Below are positions 1 to 9,634 of a stretch of 37,034 bases of DNA, piece after piece. Where the stretch lies: contig CALLAW010000037.1 of NCBI GenBank assembly GCA_938001865.1, positions 1-37,034 on the forward strand, written 5' to 3'. The notes beneath the pieces were generated by a model that was not told the origin of the DNA, ran no database searches, and worked only from the letters and a program-made list of their open reading frames with translations. Made by a program: the position numbers and the translations under genes. Positions within the stretch are counted from its first letter, which is position 1, and each line of letters starts with the position of its first letter. The DNA is from an uncultured Saprospiraceae bacterium. Its GTDB lineage: Bacteria > Bacteroidota > Bacteroidia > Chitinophagales > Saprospiraceae.

Positions 1-66
1 TCTTTCAATATTATTCAGCACTTTTGCACAAGTAAAACCCTCATAACTCTCTAGAAACTCATACAT

Positions 67-2631
67 ATGCAACAAACACCACTCATAGATCGAGAAATCT
101 TCTTCGGCAATCCACAGATCTCTGGTGGTCAGCTCAGTCCAGATGGCAAGAAAGTGAGCTTTATGAAGGGTCATAATGGTATTCTTAACCTGTGGGTAAA
201 GGAGATAGACCAAGACTTTGATGATGCAATCTTACTCACTGACAGTAAGTCACCGATCCTTGGGTCGGCGTGGACAAGAGACAGTAAATATATACTCTAT
301 GTCAATGATAAAGGAGGTGATGAAAACATCAATATCTACGCCATTGATCCGTATTTAGCAACAGCGGAGTCAGTCCCTGAGTCTCGCAATCTTACACCTC
401 TCGAAGATGTCACGGCACAATTCTACCAAATCTCAAAGCTCAATCCCGACAAGGTAAAAATCGGTCTCAATAATCGAGACAAGGCATGGCATGATCTCTA
501 TGAGCTCACTATCTCGACTGGCGAATTGAAGTTACTCTTCGAAAACACAAATCGCTACACTGGCTATTACTTTGACTGGGACGAACAGCTGAGAGCAGCG
601 TCTCGGACTGATGAAGATGGCAATAATCAACTCTATGCTATCGAAGCGGATGGCACATTTAGAGAAATCTACTCAACCTCCATCTCAGAGAGTGCTGGAG
701 TGGTCGGCTGGACACCAGACAACAGCAGTATATATCTCTCATCTAATAAGGGGGAAGTCAATCTCACGACACTCTACAGACTCAATATAACCGATGGCTC
801 TATCGAACACCTCGAGAGTGATCCTCAGGAGAAGGTAGACTTTGGCAGTCTGTGGTTACACAAAGAGAAGAGACATATCATCTCCACCAGCTACACCTAC
901 CACAAGACTCAACGCTACTTCCAAGATGCTGAGTTTGAGCAGATCTATAATCATCTAGCTGAGCAGTTTGCAGGTAAGGAGGTAGGATTTGTTAGTTTCA
1001 CTCAAGACTATCAGCAGATGTTGATCTCAGTCTCAAGTGACCAAGCGGCCACTGAAGTCTACTACTATGATGTCAAGCGTAACGATCTCATCCATCAATA
1101 TACTCCTCGACCTGAGCTCAAAGCGATAGAGAATCATCTCGTGCCGATGACTCCAATCAGTTATCCGAGTAGTGATGGACTGACTATCCCTGGATACTTG
1201 ACACTCCCATCTCACCATACTCCATCATCACCTGCAGTGGTATTAGTCCATGGTGGGCCGAAGGGACCACGAGACTATTGGGGGTATAACTCTACTGTCC
1301 AATTCTTAGCAAATCGTGGCTATGTTGTCCTCCAACCTAACTTCAGGGCAAGTGGAGGATTTGGTAAGGCATACCTCAATGCTGGTGACAAACAATGGGG
1401 CAAACTGATGCAAGATGATATCACTTGGGGAGTCAAGTATCTCATCGATAGTGGGCTTTCGCCAAAATCTAAGATTGGCATCATGGGGGGATCATATGGT
1501 GGCTATGCGACGCTTGCTGGCTTAGCATTTACCCCTGAGGTCTATGCTTGTGGAGTTGATATTGTAGGGCCAAGTAACCTCTTTACCCTCCTCGACTCGA
1601 TCCCCGCATACTGGGAAGCTGGTCGTAAGTGGCTCCATCAGATGGTAGGTGATCCGGAGACTCTAGAAGGGGTGCATCTCTTGACTGCAGCCTCTCCGCT
1701 CTTCAGTGCAGATCAGATCAATAAACCCCTACTCATCATCCAAGGCGCTAATGACCCAAGAGTCAAGCAAGCCGAATCTGACCAAATCGTCATAGCTCTG
1801 AGAGATCAGAATCATCCCGTGACCTACCTCTGTGCTGATGATGAGGGGCATGGATTCCGTAAGCCTCTCAATCGGATGGCAATGAATGCAGAGATAGAGA
1901 GATTCCTAAAGACTCACCTCGGTGGTCGCTGCCAAATGGAAATGTCAGATGATGTCAAAGCTACATTAGATAATATCAAAGTTGATATCAAATCGGTAAA
2001 GTTAGCCGAGCCACCAACTGCCAATCAGCTCACAGAGCTGAAGGCTCATACATATACATGGAGTGAGAGTACGACTCAGTATGCTATCAATCTCAGTGCC
2101 ATGGGACAAGACATAACCCTAGACCTCCAGCTCAAGATAGAGGCGGATGATGAAGTGAAGTCAATCTCGATTATCACTAATAGTCCTATGGGCAAGTCTA
2201 CTGATAAGCTCAATCTCAAATCAAGCTTCGAGCCACTCAGCCGTACTCTTACTCAGGCGGATACTGCGATGAGTATTAGCTATGACGGTAACAAGGCAAA
2301 GATTGCATCTGGAGATACAGCTCTCAGATTAGAGTCCGAGTCTATCATCCTGCCTGATGGTCTCAGCGGTGTGATCTATCTCTCTCAGATCGGTCTCGTG
2401 GAGGGAGAGTCTCTGAGATATACGCAGCTCGATGTCTCTACTCTCAAGTTGATTGAGGTGATTGTAACTCGGCTACAGGATGATGATAACCTGCATGTCT
2501 ATCAGTATCAAGAAGTGGATGACGCTAAGGCAATCTCAACCTATAAGACTCTAGCCGACGGTACTGTAATAGATGGCCATCGAGTCATCCCAGCGATGGA
2601 GTATGCAGTCATGAAATTGTCGAAAACATAG
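67..2631 (+). CDS. S9 family (prolyl oligopeptidase-type) peptidase with extra C-terminal domain
   Basis: An 854-residue serine peptidase expected to cleave short peptides. Residues about 1-360 read as a beta-propeller, opening with an [10 protein letters not shown]-type blade. Residues about 370-620 are the alpha/beta-hydrolase domain: an HGGP oxyanion segment, the nucleophile elbow GGSYGGYA (Ser476), the acid in GANDPRV (Asp563) and the base in DDEGHGF (His595), so the triad looks intact. S9 members of this kind usually end near residue 620-640. Here about 230 further residues, mostly beta-strand in character, follow with no motif I can name with confidence; they faintly recall DUF3108/LolA-like barrels. 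No signal peptide is visible at the chosen ATG, which suggests a cytoplasmic enzyme, although many relatives are exported. The gene stands alone and converges on the next gene. The family call is firm; the role of the tail is unknown. Confidence 0.95.
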   Translation: MQQTPLIDREIFFGNPQISGGQLSPDGKKVSFMKGHNGILNLWVKEIDQDFDDAILLTDSKSPILGSAWTRDSKYILYVNDKGGDENINIYAIDPYLATAESVPESRNLTPLEDVTAQFYQISKLNPDKVKIGLNNRDKAWHDLYELTISTGELKLLFENTNRYTGYYFDWDEQLRAASRTDEDGNNQLYAIEADGTFREIYSTSISESAGVVGWTPDNSSIYLSSNKGEVNLTTLYRLNITDGSIEHLESDPQEKVDFGSLWLHKEKRHIISTSYTYHKTQRYFQDAEFEQIYNHLAEQFAGKEVGFVSFTQDYQQMLISVSSDQAATEVYYYDVKRNDLIHQYTPRPELKAIENHLVPMTPISYPSSDGLTIPGYLTLPSHHTPSSPAVVLVHGGPKGPRDYWGYNSTVQFLANRGYVVLQPNFRASGGFGKAYLNAGDKQWGKLMQDDITWGVKYLIDSGLSPKSKIGIMGGSYGGYATLAGLAFTPEVYACGVDIVGPSNLFTLLDSIPAYWEAGRKWLHQMVGDPETLEGVHLLTAASPLFSADQINKPLLIIQGANDPRVKQAESDQIVIALRDQNHPVTYLCADDEGHGFRKPLNRMAMNAEIERFLKTHLGGRCQMEMSDDVKATLDNIKVDIKSVKLAEPPTANQLTELKAHTYTWSESTTQYAINLSAMGQDITLDLQLKIEADDEVKSISIITNSPMGKSTDKLNLKSSFEPLSRTLTQADTAMSISYDGNKAKIASGDTALRLESESIILPDGLSGVIYLSQIGLVEGESLRYTQLDVSTLKLIEVIVTRLQDDDNLHVYQYQEVDDAKAISTYKTLADGTVIDGHRVIPAMEYAVMKLSKT

Positions 2632-2672
2632 AAGAGCTCTCAGGAAATACCCTATCTCTGTCTTAAGTGATC

Positions 2673-2694
2673 TAAGGTAGAAAATACTATCTTA
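2673..2694 (+). terminator. Weak hairpin between convergent genes
   Basis: TAAGGTAG (2673-2680) pairs with CTATCTTA (2687-2694) around a six-base loop, giving an 8-bp stem with one G-U wobble on the plus strand. It lies 40 bases after the S9 peptidase stop. There is no run of T after it, so it is at best a weak terminator for the peptidase gene. Confidence 0.25.
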
Positions 2695-2711
2695 CCGTTT
2701 ACTAAGATCGA

Positions 2712-3782
2712 CTAGTAACCGAGAACCATCAATCTCCGGGTAAACATTCGCTTCTCATCAGGACCGACAATAGAGTATAGATAAGTCCCCTTGGTCAAGT
2801 TGGGTAATCTGACAGCAAACTTACTAATCTGAGTCTGATGATTAAGTGCTTCCGCATAGAGTAATTTGCCAATAATACTATAGATCTCTATCTGATATGT
2901 CCCTAGAGTTGGCTGATTGAGCATCACTCGGATATCACCATACGTAGGGTTGGGATAGAGCTGAAACTGTTGCTGATCATCGATACATTCGTCGAGAGTA
3001 TGGTATCCTTCTCTCTCTTTGAATATCCTTACTTTGACTGGTTGATCATTGACTATCTTGAGATCTGCAAGTAGGACTCCTCGATACTGGTTGAGGAAGT
3101 ATACCATCTCTATTGGTTGAGTAGGCAATTGGGTATTGAAGAGGTCTGAATCGATTTTGACTTTTCCAGATTTTTGATATCCATAGACTGAGCCGATTGT
3201 ATATTGACTCAGTACAGAGGCTATGACAGTCAATCTATTGCCAAACGGAAATCTCACCTGAGATCGCTGACTGATATCAACAGACTGAGTAACATAGACC
3301 TCCATCGTGATACGACTGTAATCCCCCAATCCCTTATCAGGATTATTAATGACTACAGTATAGTTTTGCTCTTGATCTTTTTTTGGCTCTTGCCTATCGA
3401 GTATTGGGAAGTCGATGAGGTAGTTATTGGACCGATTGGTCATACTTACATCGCCATACTGATCAAACATCTCAGCAATTTGGGGTTCGTACTCTAGCTT
3501 CATTCCTTCCGAGTCTGACCTATACGCTGAGTAGATCTTGCCACGAATATTATGTGTGAGCAGTCCCCCCTGATCCTTGATAGTCAATAGTCTAGAGCAC
3601 CCTGCATCTACTGATGTCAAGTCCATCTCCTTCATTCGTTGGATATTGATCTCTGGGGAGTACTCCTCTATCATCAAGATACTATCATTCTGATTGCTCA
3701 AGGCAAACTGTCGGATACTTGACTGAGCATTCCCAATGGCGAATGTAGAGAGGATCAAGCACAGAGTCATTACATTAGTCAT
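2712..3782 (-). CDS. Secreted protein with T9SS type A C-terminal sorting domain
   Basis: About 356 residues from the start chosen here. The N-terminus is a clear signal peptide (MTNVMTLCLILSTFAIGNAQ) ending in a hydrophobic stretch. A longer in-frame extension to 3857 exists, but it would bury the signal peptide, so I prefer the ATG at 3782. The last 80 or so residues form a type A T9SS sorting domain: FQLYPNPT opens it, followed by IEIYSIIGKLLY and a final GTYLYSIV, then RLMVLGY. The protein is therefore predicted to be exported by Sec, carried across the outer membrane by T9SS and anchored or released after CTD cleavage. The central 250 residues are not recognised. The start overlaps the stop of the upstream ABC exporter by 8 bases, so translation is probably coupled to that gene. 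Confidence 0.85.
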   Translation of the reverse strand: MTNVMTLCLILSTFAIGNAQSSIRQFALSNQNDSILMIEEYSPEINIQRMKEMDLTSVDAGCSRLLTIKDQGGLLTHNIRGKIYSAYRSDSEGMKLEYEPQIAEMFDQYGDVSMTNRSNNYLIDFPILDRQEPKKDQEQNYTVVINNPDKGLGDYSRITMEVYVTQSVDISQRSQVRFPFGNRLTVIASVLSQYTIGSVYGYQKSGKVKIDSDLFNTQLPTQPIEMVYFLNQYRGVLLADLKIVNDQPVKVRIFKEREGYHTLDECIDDQQQFQLYPNPTYGDIRVMLNQPTLGTYQIEIYSIIGKLLYAEALNHQTQISKFAVRLPNLTKGTYLYSIVGPDEKRMFTRRLMVLGY

Positions 3783-5607
3783 TGTCTCTATTTTGGAGTT
3801 CGATATAATTCCGATAGATGGAGTTAGAGCTGAGGAGGTCGGAGTGATTACCAACACCTACGATCTGTCCATTCTCCATGACAACGATTCGATCAGCATC
3901 TTTTATTGTAGACATACGATGTGCTATGATGATACTTGTCCGATTCTGCATGGCGAGCTTAAGGGCTCCAGTCACTCTAGTCTCAGCCTGTGGGTCAAGT
4001 GCAGAGGTTGGTTCATCCAGTACTAAGAGTGGTGGATTAGCTAGCAGTGCCCTAGCGATCGAGAGCCTTTGCTTCTCTCCCCCACTAAACTTGGTACCTC
4101 TCTCTCCTACCGAAGATTCAAATCCAAGTGCCTCACTGGAGATAAATGTATTCGCATATGCCGCTTCGGCTGCATCCTGTAAGTCTGACTGATGATATCC
4201 CTCTCTCCCAAATCGTATATTGTCACTAATCGTCCCATGATATAGGAAGGCATCCTGGGTCACCCACCCGATCAGACCTCTGAGATCTGCATTGCCTATG
4301 GTAGAGATATCGACACCATCTATGAGGATCTTACCGCTCGTAGGCAAATAAAACTTTAACAAGAGCTTAGTGATGGTACTCTTGCCAGACCCAGATGCCC
4401 CAACTAATGCGATTTTTTCTCCCTTATCTATCTTCAAGTTAAATCCAGAGATGGCATCGTCACTCCCTCCACGATATCGGAATGTCACATCCTGAAATTC
4501 CAATGAATCATTAAACTCAAGTGGATCAATCTGCCCTCTACTCTGGTCTATTGATGGCCTTGCATCTGACTCCTCTGGTTGCTCCATGATCGCATCTATC
4601 CGATCTAGAGCAGCTAGACCTTTCTGCACATTGAAGTAGGTACCACTCAGTGACTTAGAGGGTTCGATGACATTGTAGAATGCAAAGATGAAGGCAAAGA
4701 ATACCTCTGGACTTATCTGTGACTCAAAGACTAAATGACTTCCGTAATACAGCACTACAACTACGACACTCACTCCGAGGAACTCAGACATAGGAGAGGC
4801 TAAGTCTTGTCGTCTCAAGAGGTTAATCATGAGAGTCTTATAGCGATTGTTAATATCCGTAAATTTTTTTAGCCAGACTGACTCTACTGTGTAAGCTCTG
4901 ATGACTGCCATACCTGTAATCGACTCATCAGTGACTGATGTAATCTCTCCGATAGACTCTTGGACCTCTGTGGATCGCTTCTTGAGACGGCGAGAGATCA
5001 AGCTGATAGAGTACCCCGATATGATCATCAAGATGAATACAAATGCTGTCAAACCTGGATGGATAAACAACATAAAAGCAATACTCCCGATAATCAACAA
5101 TGGATCCTTGATAATTGCTTGGATAAATTGGAGAATACTCATCTCTATTACATTGACGTCAGAGATCAACCTTGTGATCATACCACCTTTCTTCTCATCG
5201 GAGTAGTAGTCTACGGGGAGTGAGAGATACTTCTGATAGAGGCTGGCTCTGATATCAGCAGCGACTCCCATCCTGATGGGAATGATGAAGTACTTTGCTA
5301 AATATCTGAATGCATTCTTGAGGAAGATAGAGAGACCTATACCAAGACAGACATAGATAAGAGCAGTCTCTTTATCATAAGTTAGCATGAGATTTACGAA
5401 GTAATTTTTGATCTCATCTATTGTACTGAGATCACTTCCTTGGATCAGTTCAGGAGACTCTCTATCAAAGAGTATCTGAAAGAATGGTATCATCATCGGG
5501 ATACTAATCACTGTAAATATTGTCATCAAGATATTGCTGATAATACTTAGAGTGAGAGAGTATTTGTAGTCTTTAAGTCGGCTGAGAAGACTTAAAAATT
5601 TAGACAT
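3775..5607 (-). CDS. MsbA-like ABC exporter, fused permease and ATPase
   Basis: A 610-residue half-transporter of the type I ABC exporter class, usual length for the family; it would work as a homodimer in the inner membrane. Residues about 1-330 hold the six-helix membrane domain. The nucleotide-binding domain follows: Walker A GASGSGKST near residue 405, Q-loop in the GWVTQDAF region, signature FSGGEKQR, Walker B LLVLDEPTSALD and the H-loop IIIAHRMST. The first signature residue is Phe rather than the common Leu, which still fits the family. Homologues move lipids, lipid A precursors or peptides; the substrate cannot be told from sequence. It lies 46 bases after accC on the same strand and overlaps the following T9SS cargo gene, so it may be the distal part of the fatty-acid operon. 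That position makes a lipid substrate attractive, but this is inference. Confidence 0.93.
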   Translation of the reverse strand: MSKFLSLLSRLKDYKYSLTLSIISNILMTIFTVISIPMMIPFFQILFDRESPELIQGSDLSTIDEIKNYFVNLMLTYDKETALIYVCLGIGLSIFLKNAFRYLAKYFIIPIRMGVAADIRASLYQKYLSLPVDYYSDEKKGGMITRLISDVNVIEMSILQFIQAIIKDPLLIIGSIAFMLFIHPGLTAFVFILMIISGYSISLISRRLKKRSTEVQESIGEITSVTDESITGMAVIRAYTVESVWLKKFTDINNRYKTLMINLLRRQDLASPMSEFLGVSVVVVVLYYGSHLVFESQISPEVFFAFIFAFYNVIEPSKSLSGTYFNVQKGLAALDRIDAIMEQPEESDARPSIDQSRGQIDPLEFNDSLEFQDVTFRYRGGSDDAISGFNLKIDKGEKIALVGASGSGKSTITKLLLKFYLPTSGKILIDGVDISTIGNADLRGLIGWVTQDAFLYHGTISDNIRFGREGYHQSDLQDAAEAAYANTFISSEALGFESSVGERGTKFSGGEKQRLSIARALLANPPLLVLDEPTSALDPQAETRVTGALKLAMQNRTSIIIAHRMSTIKDADRIVVMENGQIVGVGNHSDLLSSNSIYRNYIELQNRDND

Positions 5608-5653
5608 TTGGATTATTGATAAGTGAAGTGATATCTAACTAACGCAGATTACC

Positions 5654-7000
5654 CTATACTTCTTCTTTCAACTCGAAATCGGCTAAAAATCCTGTATTGA
5701 AATTACCACTTTGGAACTTCGGATCATCCATGAGTTGCAGATGAAACGGTACAGTAGTTTTTATCCCTTCTACGATGAACTCTTGCAATGCTCTTCGCAT
5801 CTTATTGATGCATTCTTCTCTCGTCTGGGCTTTGCAGATTAGCTTAGCGATCATTGAATCATAGTATGGCGATACCGTGTAACCAGCATAGACATGTGTA
5901 TCTACTCTGACACCGTGTCCCTTAGGGCTATGAAATGAGGTAATCTTCCCTGGATTGGGTCTGAAGTCGTTGTATGGGTCTTCTGCATTGATCCTACACT
6001 CTATTGCATGGAGCTTAGGGATGTAGTTTTTACCATCGAGTTTGTATCCCGATGCGACTTTGATTTGTTCTTTGATGAGGTCATGGTCAATGACCTCTTC
6101 TGTGACAGTGTGCTCTACTTGGATACGCGTATTCATCTCCATGAAGTAGAATTTTTTGTACTTATCTACAAGGAACTCTACCGTACCTACACCTTCATAA
6201 TTGATGGCCTTGCCTGCATTGATTGCGGCTTCTCCCATTGCCTTACGGAGTGACTTAGTGACGAATGGAGAAGGGCTTTCTTCCACGAGTTTCTGGTGTC
6301 TTCGCTGGATAGAGCAATCTCTCTCGGAGAGGTGGACTACAGTACCATGCTGATCACCTACTACTTGGATCTCTATGTGTCTTGGTTCTTCGATGAATTT
6401 TTCCATATAGATTCCATCATTACCAAACGAGGCTTTGGCTTCAGCCTTAGCTTTATTCCAATTCTCTTCGACGTCTTCTTCTTTCCAGACTACTCTCATC
6501 CCTTTACCACCACCACCAGCAGTAGCCTTGAGGATGATAGGATATCCGACTTCTTTTGCTTCTACTTTGGCCTCTGCTGCACTCTTGAGGAGTCCACCTG
6601 ATCCTGGGATGACTGGGACATTTGCCTTGATCATTGTCTCTTTGGCAGTGATCTTATCACCCATCCTCCTGATCATATCAGCAGATGGACCGATAAATTT
6701 GATGCCATATTCGGTGCATATCTCTGCGAACTCGGCATTTTCCGCAAGGAATCCATATCCAGGATGTACTGCGTCAGCATTCGTAATCTCTACTGCTGCC
6801 ATGATCTTAGGTATGGAGAGGTAACTCTCTGCACTACTAGCTGGACCGATACAGACTGCTTCGTCAGCGAATCTTACATGTAGACTATCAGCATCTGCCT
6901 TGGAGTAGATTGCGACTGTTTTAATCCCCATCTCCTTACAGGTACGGATTACTCTTAATGCAATTTCTCCTCTATTGGCTATGAGTATTTTCTCAAACAT
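5654..7000 (-). CDS. accC: Acetyl-CoA carboxylase, biotin carboxylase subunit
   Basis: A 448-residue cytoplasmic ATP-grasp enzyme that carboxylates biotin carried on AccB, the first half-reaction of malonyl-CoA synthesis. The N-terminus [17 protein letters not shown] is characteristic of biotin carboxylases. The glycine-rich ATP loop (GGGGKGMR) and the catalytic segment [14 protein letters not shown] are both present, and the length matches the family. It follows accB by 57 bases on the same strand, the usual accBC pairing. The transferase subunits accA and accD are not in this window. The start is fixed by the conserved N-terminus. Confidence 0.98.
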   Translation of the reverse strand: MFEKILIANRGEIALRVIRTCKEMGIKTVAIYSKADADSLHVRFADEAVCIGPASSAESYLSIPKIMAAVEITNADAVHPGYGFLAENAEFAEICTEYGIKFIGPSADMIRRMGDKITAKETMIKANVPVIPGSGGLLKSAAEAKVEAKEVGYPIILKATAGGGGKGMRVVWKEEDVEENWNKAKAEAKASFGNDGIYMEKFIEEPRHIEIQVVGDQHGTVVHLSERDCSIQRRHQKLVEESPSPFVTKSLRKAMGEAAINAGKAINYEGVGTVEFLVDKYKKFYFMEMNTRIQVEHTVTEEVIDHDLIKEQIKVASGYKLDGKNYIPKLHAIECRINAEDPYNDFRPNPGKITSFHSPKGHGVRVDTHVYAGYTVSPYYDSMIAKLICKAQTREECINKMRRALQEFIVEGIKTTVPFHLQLMDDPKFQSGNFNTGFLADFELKEEV

Positions 7001-7057
7001 AGGACTCTTAGATTGGTATAAAATAAGTTAGATGATAGGAATAGAAGACTCTACTCC

Positions 7058-7558
7058 TTAACTAGGCTCTACTAGGAAGAGTGGCTGATCATACTCTATA
7101 GGTGACGCGTCTTCTACGAGTACTTGGACGATAGTCCCTGCTACTTCGCTTTCGATTTCATTGAAGAGTTTCATTGCTTCGACGATACAGACTACTTCGC
7201 CGACTGCGACCTTGTCCCCTACCTTCTTGTAAGGTGGCTTATCTGGCGATGCTGACCGGTAGAATGTACCGACGATTGGAGATTTGACTTCCACTGCATT
7301 AGCTGCTGGCTTGTCGTCATTGCCACTTGGTGCAGCTGCTGTATTCGCTGGTGCTGCAGGAGCAGCAATCGGAGCTGGAGCTGGTGCTGCTGGCATCGCT
7401 GCTGGAGCTACCATCTGTGGTGCCATCATCACTTTCCCTCCCTTAGTATATGTGTCAGTCCTGATAGAGATATCAACTTTCTCTGTCGTTATTTTGAATT
7501 CTGATAGATTAGACTTTCCGACTAATTTGATGAGTTCTTGTATTTCTTTGAATGTCAT
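7058..7558 (-). CDS. accB: Acetyl-CoA carboxylase, biotin carboxyl carrier protein
   Basis: A 166-residue BCCP. It has an N-terminal domain of about 40 residues (MTFKEIQELIKLV) and a flexible Ala/Pro-rich linker at about residues 45-75. The C-terminal biotinyl domain contains the lipoyl/biotinyl signature VEAMKLFNEI, whose Lys130 is the expected biotinylation site. It carries CO2 between AccC and the carboxyltransferase. It sits 16 bases after efp and 57 bases before accC on the same strand, so efp-accB-accC very probably share a transcript. The Ala-rich linker makes a long antisense open frame that should not be taken for a gene. Confidence 0.98.
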   Translation of the reverse strand: MTFKEIQELIKLVGKSNLSEFKITTEKVDISIRTDTYTKGGKVMMAPQMVAPAAMPAAPAPAPIAAPAAPANTAAAPSGNDDKPAANAVEVKSPIVGTFYRSASPDKPPYKKVGDKVAVGEVVCIVEAMKLFNEIESEVAGTIVQVLVEDASPIEYDQPLFLVEPS

Positions 7559-7574
7559 GATTCTTCAGTTTAGA

Positions 7575-8138
7575 TTATTTACAACGTTCTATATAGTTAC
7601 CGGTAGCAGTTTCGATTTTGACTCTATCTCCTTCATTGATGAAGAGAGGGACTCTAATTTCTGCACCAGTTTCTACTTTTGCAGGTTTAGTAGCATTCGT
7701 TGCTGTGTTACCTTTTACACCTGGTTCGGTGTATGTAATCTCTAATTCGACATACTTAGGCATATCCATTGTCAGAGGCAGTCCTGACTCCGAATCGAAT
7801 AAGATCTCTACTTCTGATCCTTCTTTGAGGAGTCCTGGATTCTCAATGAGTGCTTTAGCGATTTCGGCTTGCTCAAATGTTTCATTATTCATGAAGTGAT
7901 ATCCCATGTCATCATTGTAGAGAAATTGATACTTCTTACGTTCTACTCTGACGATATCTATCTTATGACTTGATGGTATCGTCTGATCTAGCACTTTACC
8001 TGAAGTGAGACTTTTGATTTTCATCCTTACGAATGCTGGTCCTTTTCCAGGTTTGACGTGCAAAAACTCGACAACTGAGTAGACGTCATTGTTATGTTTG
8101 AGACACAGACCATTTCTGATTTCTGAAGTAGATGCCAT
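7575..8138 (-). CDS. efp: Translation elongation factor P
   Basis: A 187-residue three-domain EF-P, the normal length. It binds ribosomes stalled at consecutive prolines and promotes peptide-bond formation. The domain I loop reads VKPGKGPAFVR, with Lys32 at the tip where other bacteria carry a modified Lys or Arg. No EpmA, EpmB or EarP gene is nearby, so any modification cannot be judged. Domains II and III follow (the IPSSHKIDIV region and the C-terminal TATGNYIERCK end). It sits between fabH and accB. A promoter-like box lies in the 77-base gap before it, so efp-accBC may be transcribed apart from fabH. Confidence 0.97.
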   Translation of the reverse strand: MASTSEIRNGLCLKHNNDVYSVVEFLHVKPGKGPAFVRMKIKSLTSGKVLDQTIPSSHKIDIVRVERKKYQFLYNDDMGYHFMNNETFEQAEIAKALIENPGLLKEGSEVEILFDSESGLPLTMDMPKYVELEITYTEPGVKGNTATNATKPAKVETGAEIRVPLFINEGDRVKIETATGNYIERCK

Positions 8139-8167
8139 TTCTATTGGTTTTTTACTGTTATTTGCAA

Positions 8168-8175
8168 CAAAGATA
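8168..8175 (-). promoter_or_regulatory. Putative -7 promoter box before efp
   Basis: On the minus strand the box reads TATCTTTG, an exact match to the Bacteroidota -7 consensus TAnnTTTG, 29 bases before the efp ATG. No convincing TTTG -33 element sits 19 bases upstream. The same octamer occurs before queE and the helicase in this window, which raises confidence that it is functional. Confidence 0.5.
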
Positions 8176-8215
8176 CATATTGCAAGAGAGATACTCTAAG
8201 GAAATTGTGCTCGTC

Positions 8216-9217
8216 TTAGACTTCTGATCCATTATATGCCCATGTCAGATACGTTGACCCCCATGTAAATCCTCCACCAAATGCTGTCAAGATGAGCTTA
8301 TCACCGAGCTTGAGCTGGCTTTCGTAGTCACTCAATGCGAGTGGCAATGTCCCTGCTGTCGTGTTGCCGTAGTTTTCGATATTGACCATGACCCGTTCTA
8401 TAGGGAAGTCCAACATAGAAGCAACAGTCTGGATGATTCTCTTGTTGGCTTGATGTGGCAATATCCAAGTAATATCATCTTGGGTGAGTGAATTCTTCTC
8501 CATCACTTGCTTGACGGTTGATGACATGCCCTGCACTGCTCTTTTGAATACTGGACCTCCATTCTGAAAGACTAGATGTTCTTTAGCTGCAAGCGCCTCT
8601 GCATCAATAGGTTGCTTAGAGCCTCCTGCAAATGTCTGGAGAAACTCAACACCGCTCCCATCAGCACACAACTTACTATCTTTGATCCCTTCGCCATTGG
8701 TACTTGGCTCGAGCATCACTGCTCCTAGACCATCGCCAAAGATGACACACGTCGTCCGATCTTCGTAGTTAATGATACTAGACATTACATCACCTCCTAT
8801 GACGATCACCTTCTTATACGTGCCAGTCTCAATAAACTTGGATCCGACATGCAGCGAATAGAGGAAACCGCTACATGCAGCGTTGATATCGAAGCCAAAG
8901 GCATTCTTAGCACCAACCTTATATGCAATCTGGTTAGCAGTGTCAGGGAATACATAATCACCTGTAATAGTTGCACAGATAATCATCTCTACCTCTAGAG
9001 GATCTGTCCCAGTCTTCTCTAGCAATTGATTGACTGCCCTCTCTCCCATATATGAGAGTCCTAGGCCTTTGGGCAATATTCTTCTTTCTTTGATTCCTGT
9101 CCGACTGAATATCCACTCATCGCTTGTCTCTACGATCTTCTCAAGGTCAAAATTTGTTAGCTTTTCCTCGGGAACGTAAGCACCTATTCCTGTAATTGCA
9201 GCTGTATGTAAGCTCAT
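8216..9217 (-). CDS. fabH: Beta-ketoacyl-ACP synthase III
   Basis: A 333-residue thiolase-fold enzyme that starts fatty-acid synthesis by condensing an acyl-CoA primer with malonyl-ACP. The Cys-His-Asn triad is intact: Cys115 in NAACSGFLYS, His255 in ILPHQANKR and Asn285 in NYGNTTAGT. The N-terminal half has the expected SDEWIFSRTGIKERR segment. Its product pathway uses malonyl-CoA made through AccB and AccC downstream on the same strand, so the neighbourhood is functionally coherent. In many bacteria rpmF and plsX precede fabH; neither is found in the 417 bases before this gene. The ATG start matches the family N-terminus. Confidence 0.97.
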   Translation of the reverse strand: MSLHTAAITGIGAYVPEEKLTNFDLEKIVETSDEWIFSRTGIKERRILPKGLGLSYMGERAVNQLLEKTGTDPLEVEMIICATITGDYVFPDTANQIAYKVGAKNAFGFDINAACSGFLYSLHVGSKFIETGTYKKVIVIGGDVMSSIINYEDRTTCVIFGDGLGAVMLEPSTNGEGIKDSKLCADGSGVEFLQTFAGGSKQPIDAEALAAKEHLVFQNGGPVFKRAVQGMSSTVKQVMEKNSLTQDDITWILPHQANKRIIQTVASMLDFPIERVMVNIENYGNTTAGTLPLALSDYESQLKLGDKLILTAFGGGFTWGSTYLTWAYNGSEV

Positions 9218-9634
9218 CCTATCAGTTTTATACTGGTATTGTTAAGAGCCTGCAAGGTATAAAAATCTGTATTTGTATTGGTGGTACTTGCGTAAAAATG
9301 TAAGGAGTACAGATTAATAGTTACTGTACATGATTGCAGACGCCTTGGCTCCATAGAAAAAATAAGACCTTCCACAGTAGTAAGAAAGGGACTCCAATAC
9401 AATATCTCTACTCCCTAATTATACAGTTCTCATGTACGATATTACCACCTAGAAGTAAGATATTAAACCTAAAACACGAGAAGAAATGATGGAGAAAGAG
9501 TGCTACAAATAAGAAAGCATAATTGGCTTCATTAGGCTGGTTTTATACCTATTGGTGTATGGGTTGCAAGTAAAATAGGACTCTCTCAGTTGGGAGTAGA
9601 GTAGTTGATGCTATGTAATATCAGAATCGAACAT
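9218..9634. other. 417-base gap between fabH and proline dehydrogenase
   Basis: No convincing gene is seen here. A 62-codon open frame from a TTG (9402) to 9214 on the minus strand ends in an ATGA-type overlap with fabH, but its translation looks random. The stretch must hold the fabH promoter (no clear box recognised) and the 3' end of the proline dehydrogenase transcript. rpmF and plsX, often found before fabH, are absent. Confidence 0.6.
9580..9602 (-). terminator. Possible weak terminator after proline dehydrogenase
   Basis: On the minus strand ACTCT and CTC pair with GAG and AGAGT around a short loop, an 8-bp stem with one bulged base. It is followed on that strand by CCTATTTTA, a short T-rich tail. 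It lies about 33 bases after the proline dehydrogenase stop. The stem is imperfect and the tail is short. Confidence 0.35.

Noticed and set aside
7284-7745. Ala-rich plus-strand open frame of 153 codons
   Set aside because: It is the antisense image of the Ala/Pro-rich linker of accB and the end of efp; it has no features of its own.
9214-9402. 62-codon minus-strand frame ending in an ATGA overlap with fabH
   Set aside because: The overlap is attractive, but the start is TTG, the translation is low in charge and looks random, and it matches neither PlsX nor RpmF.
9218-9634. tRNA or small RNA genes in the longer gaps
   Set aside because: No cloverleaf with a TTCGA-type T-loop and acceptor pairing was found by eye here or in the gaps at 11590-11916, 25461-25842 and 35969-36268; a dedicated RNA search was not possible.
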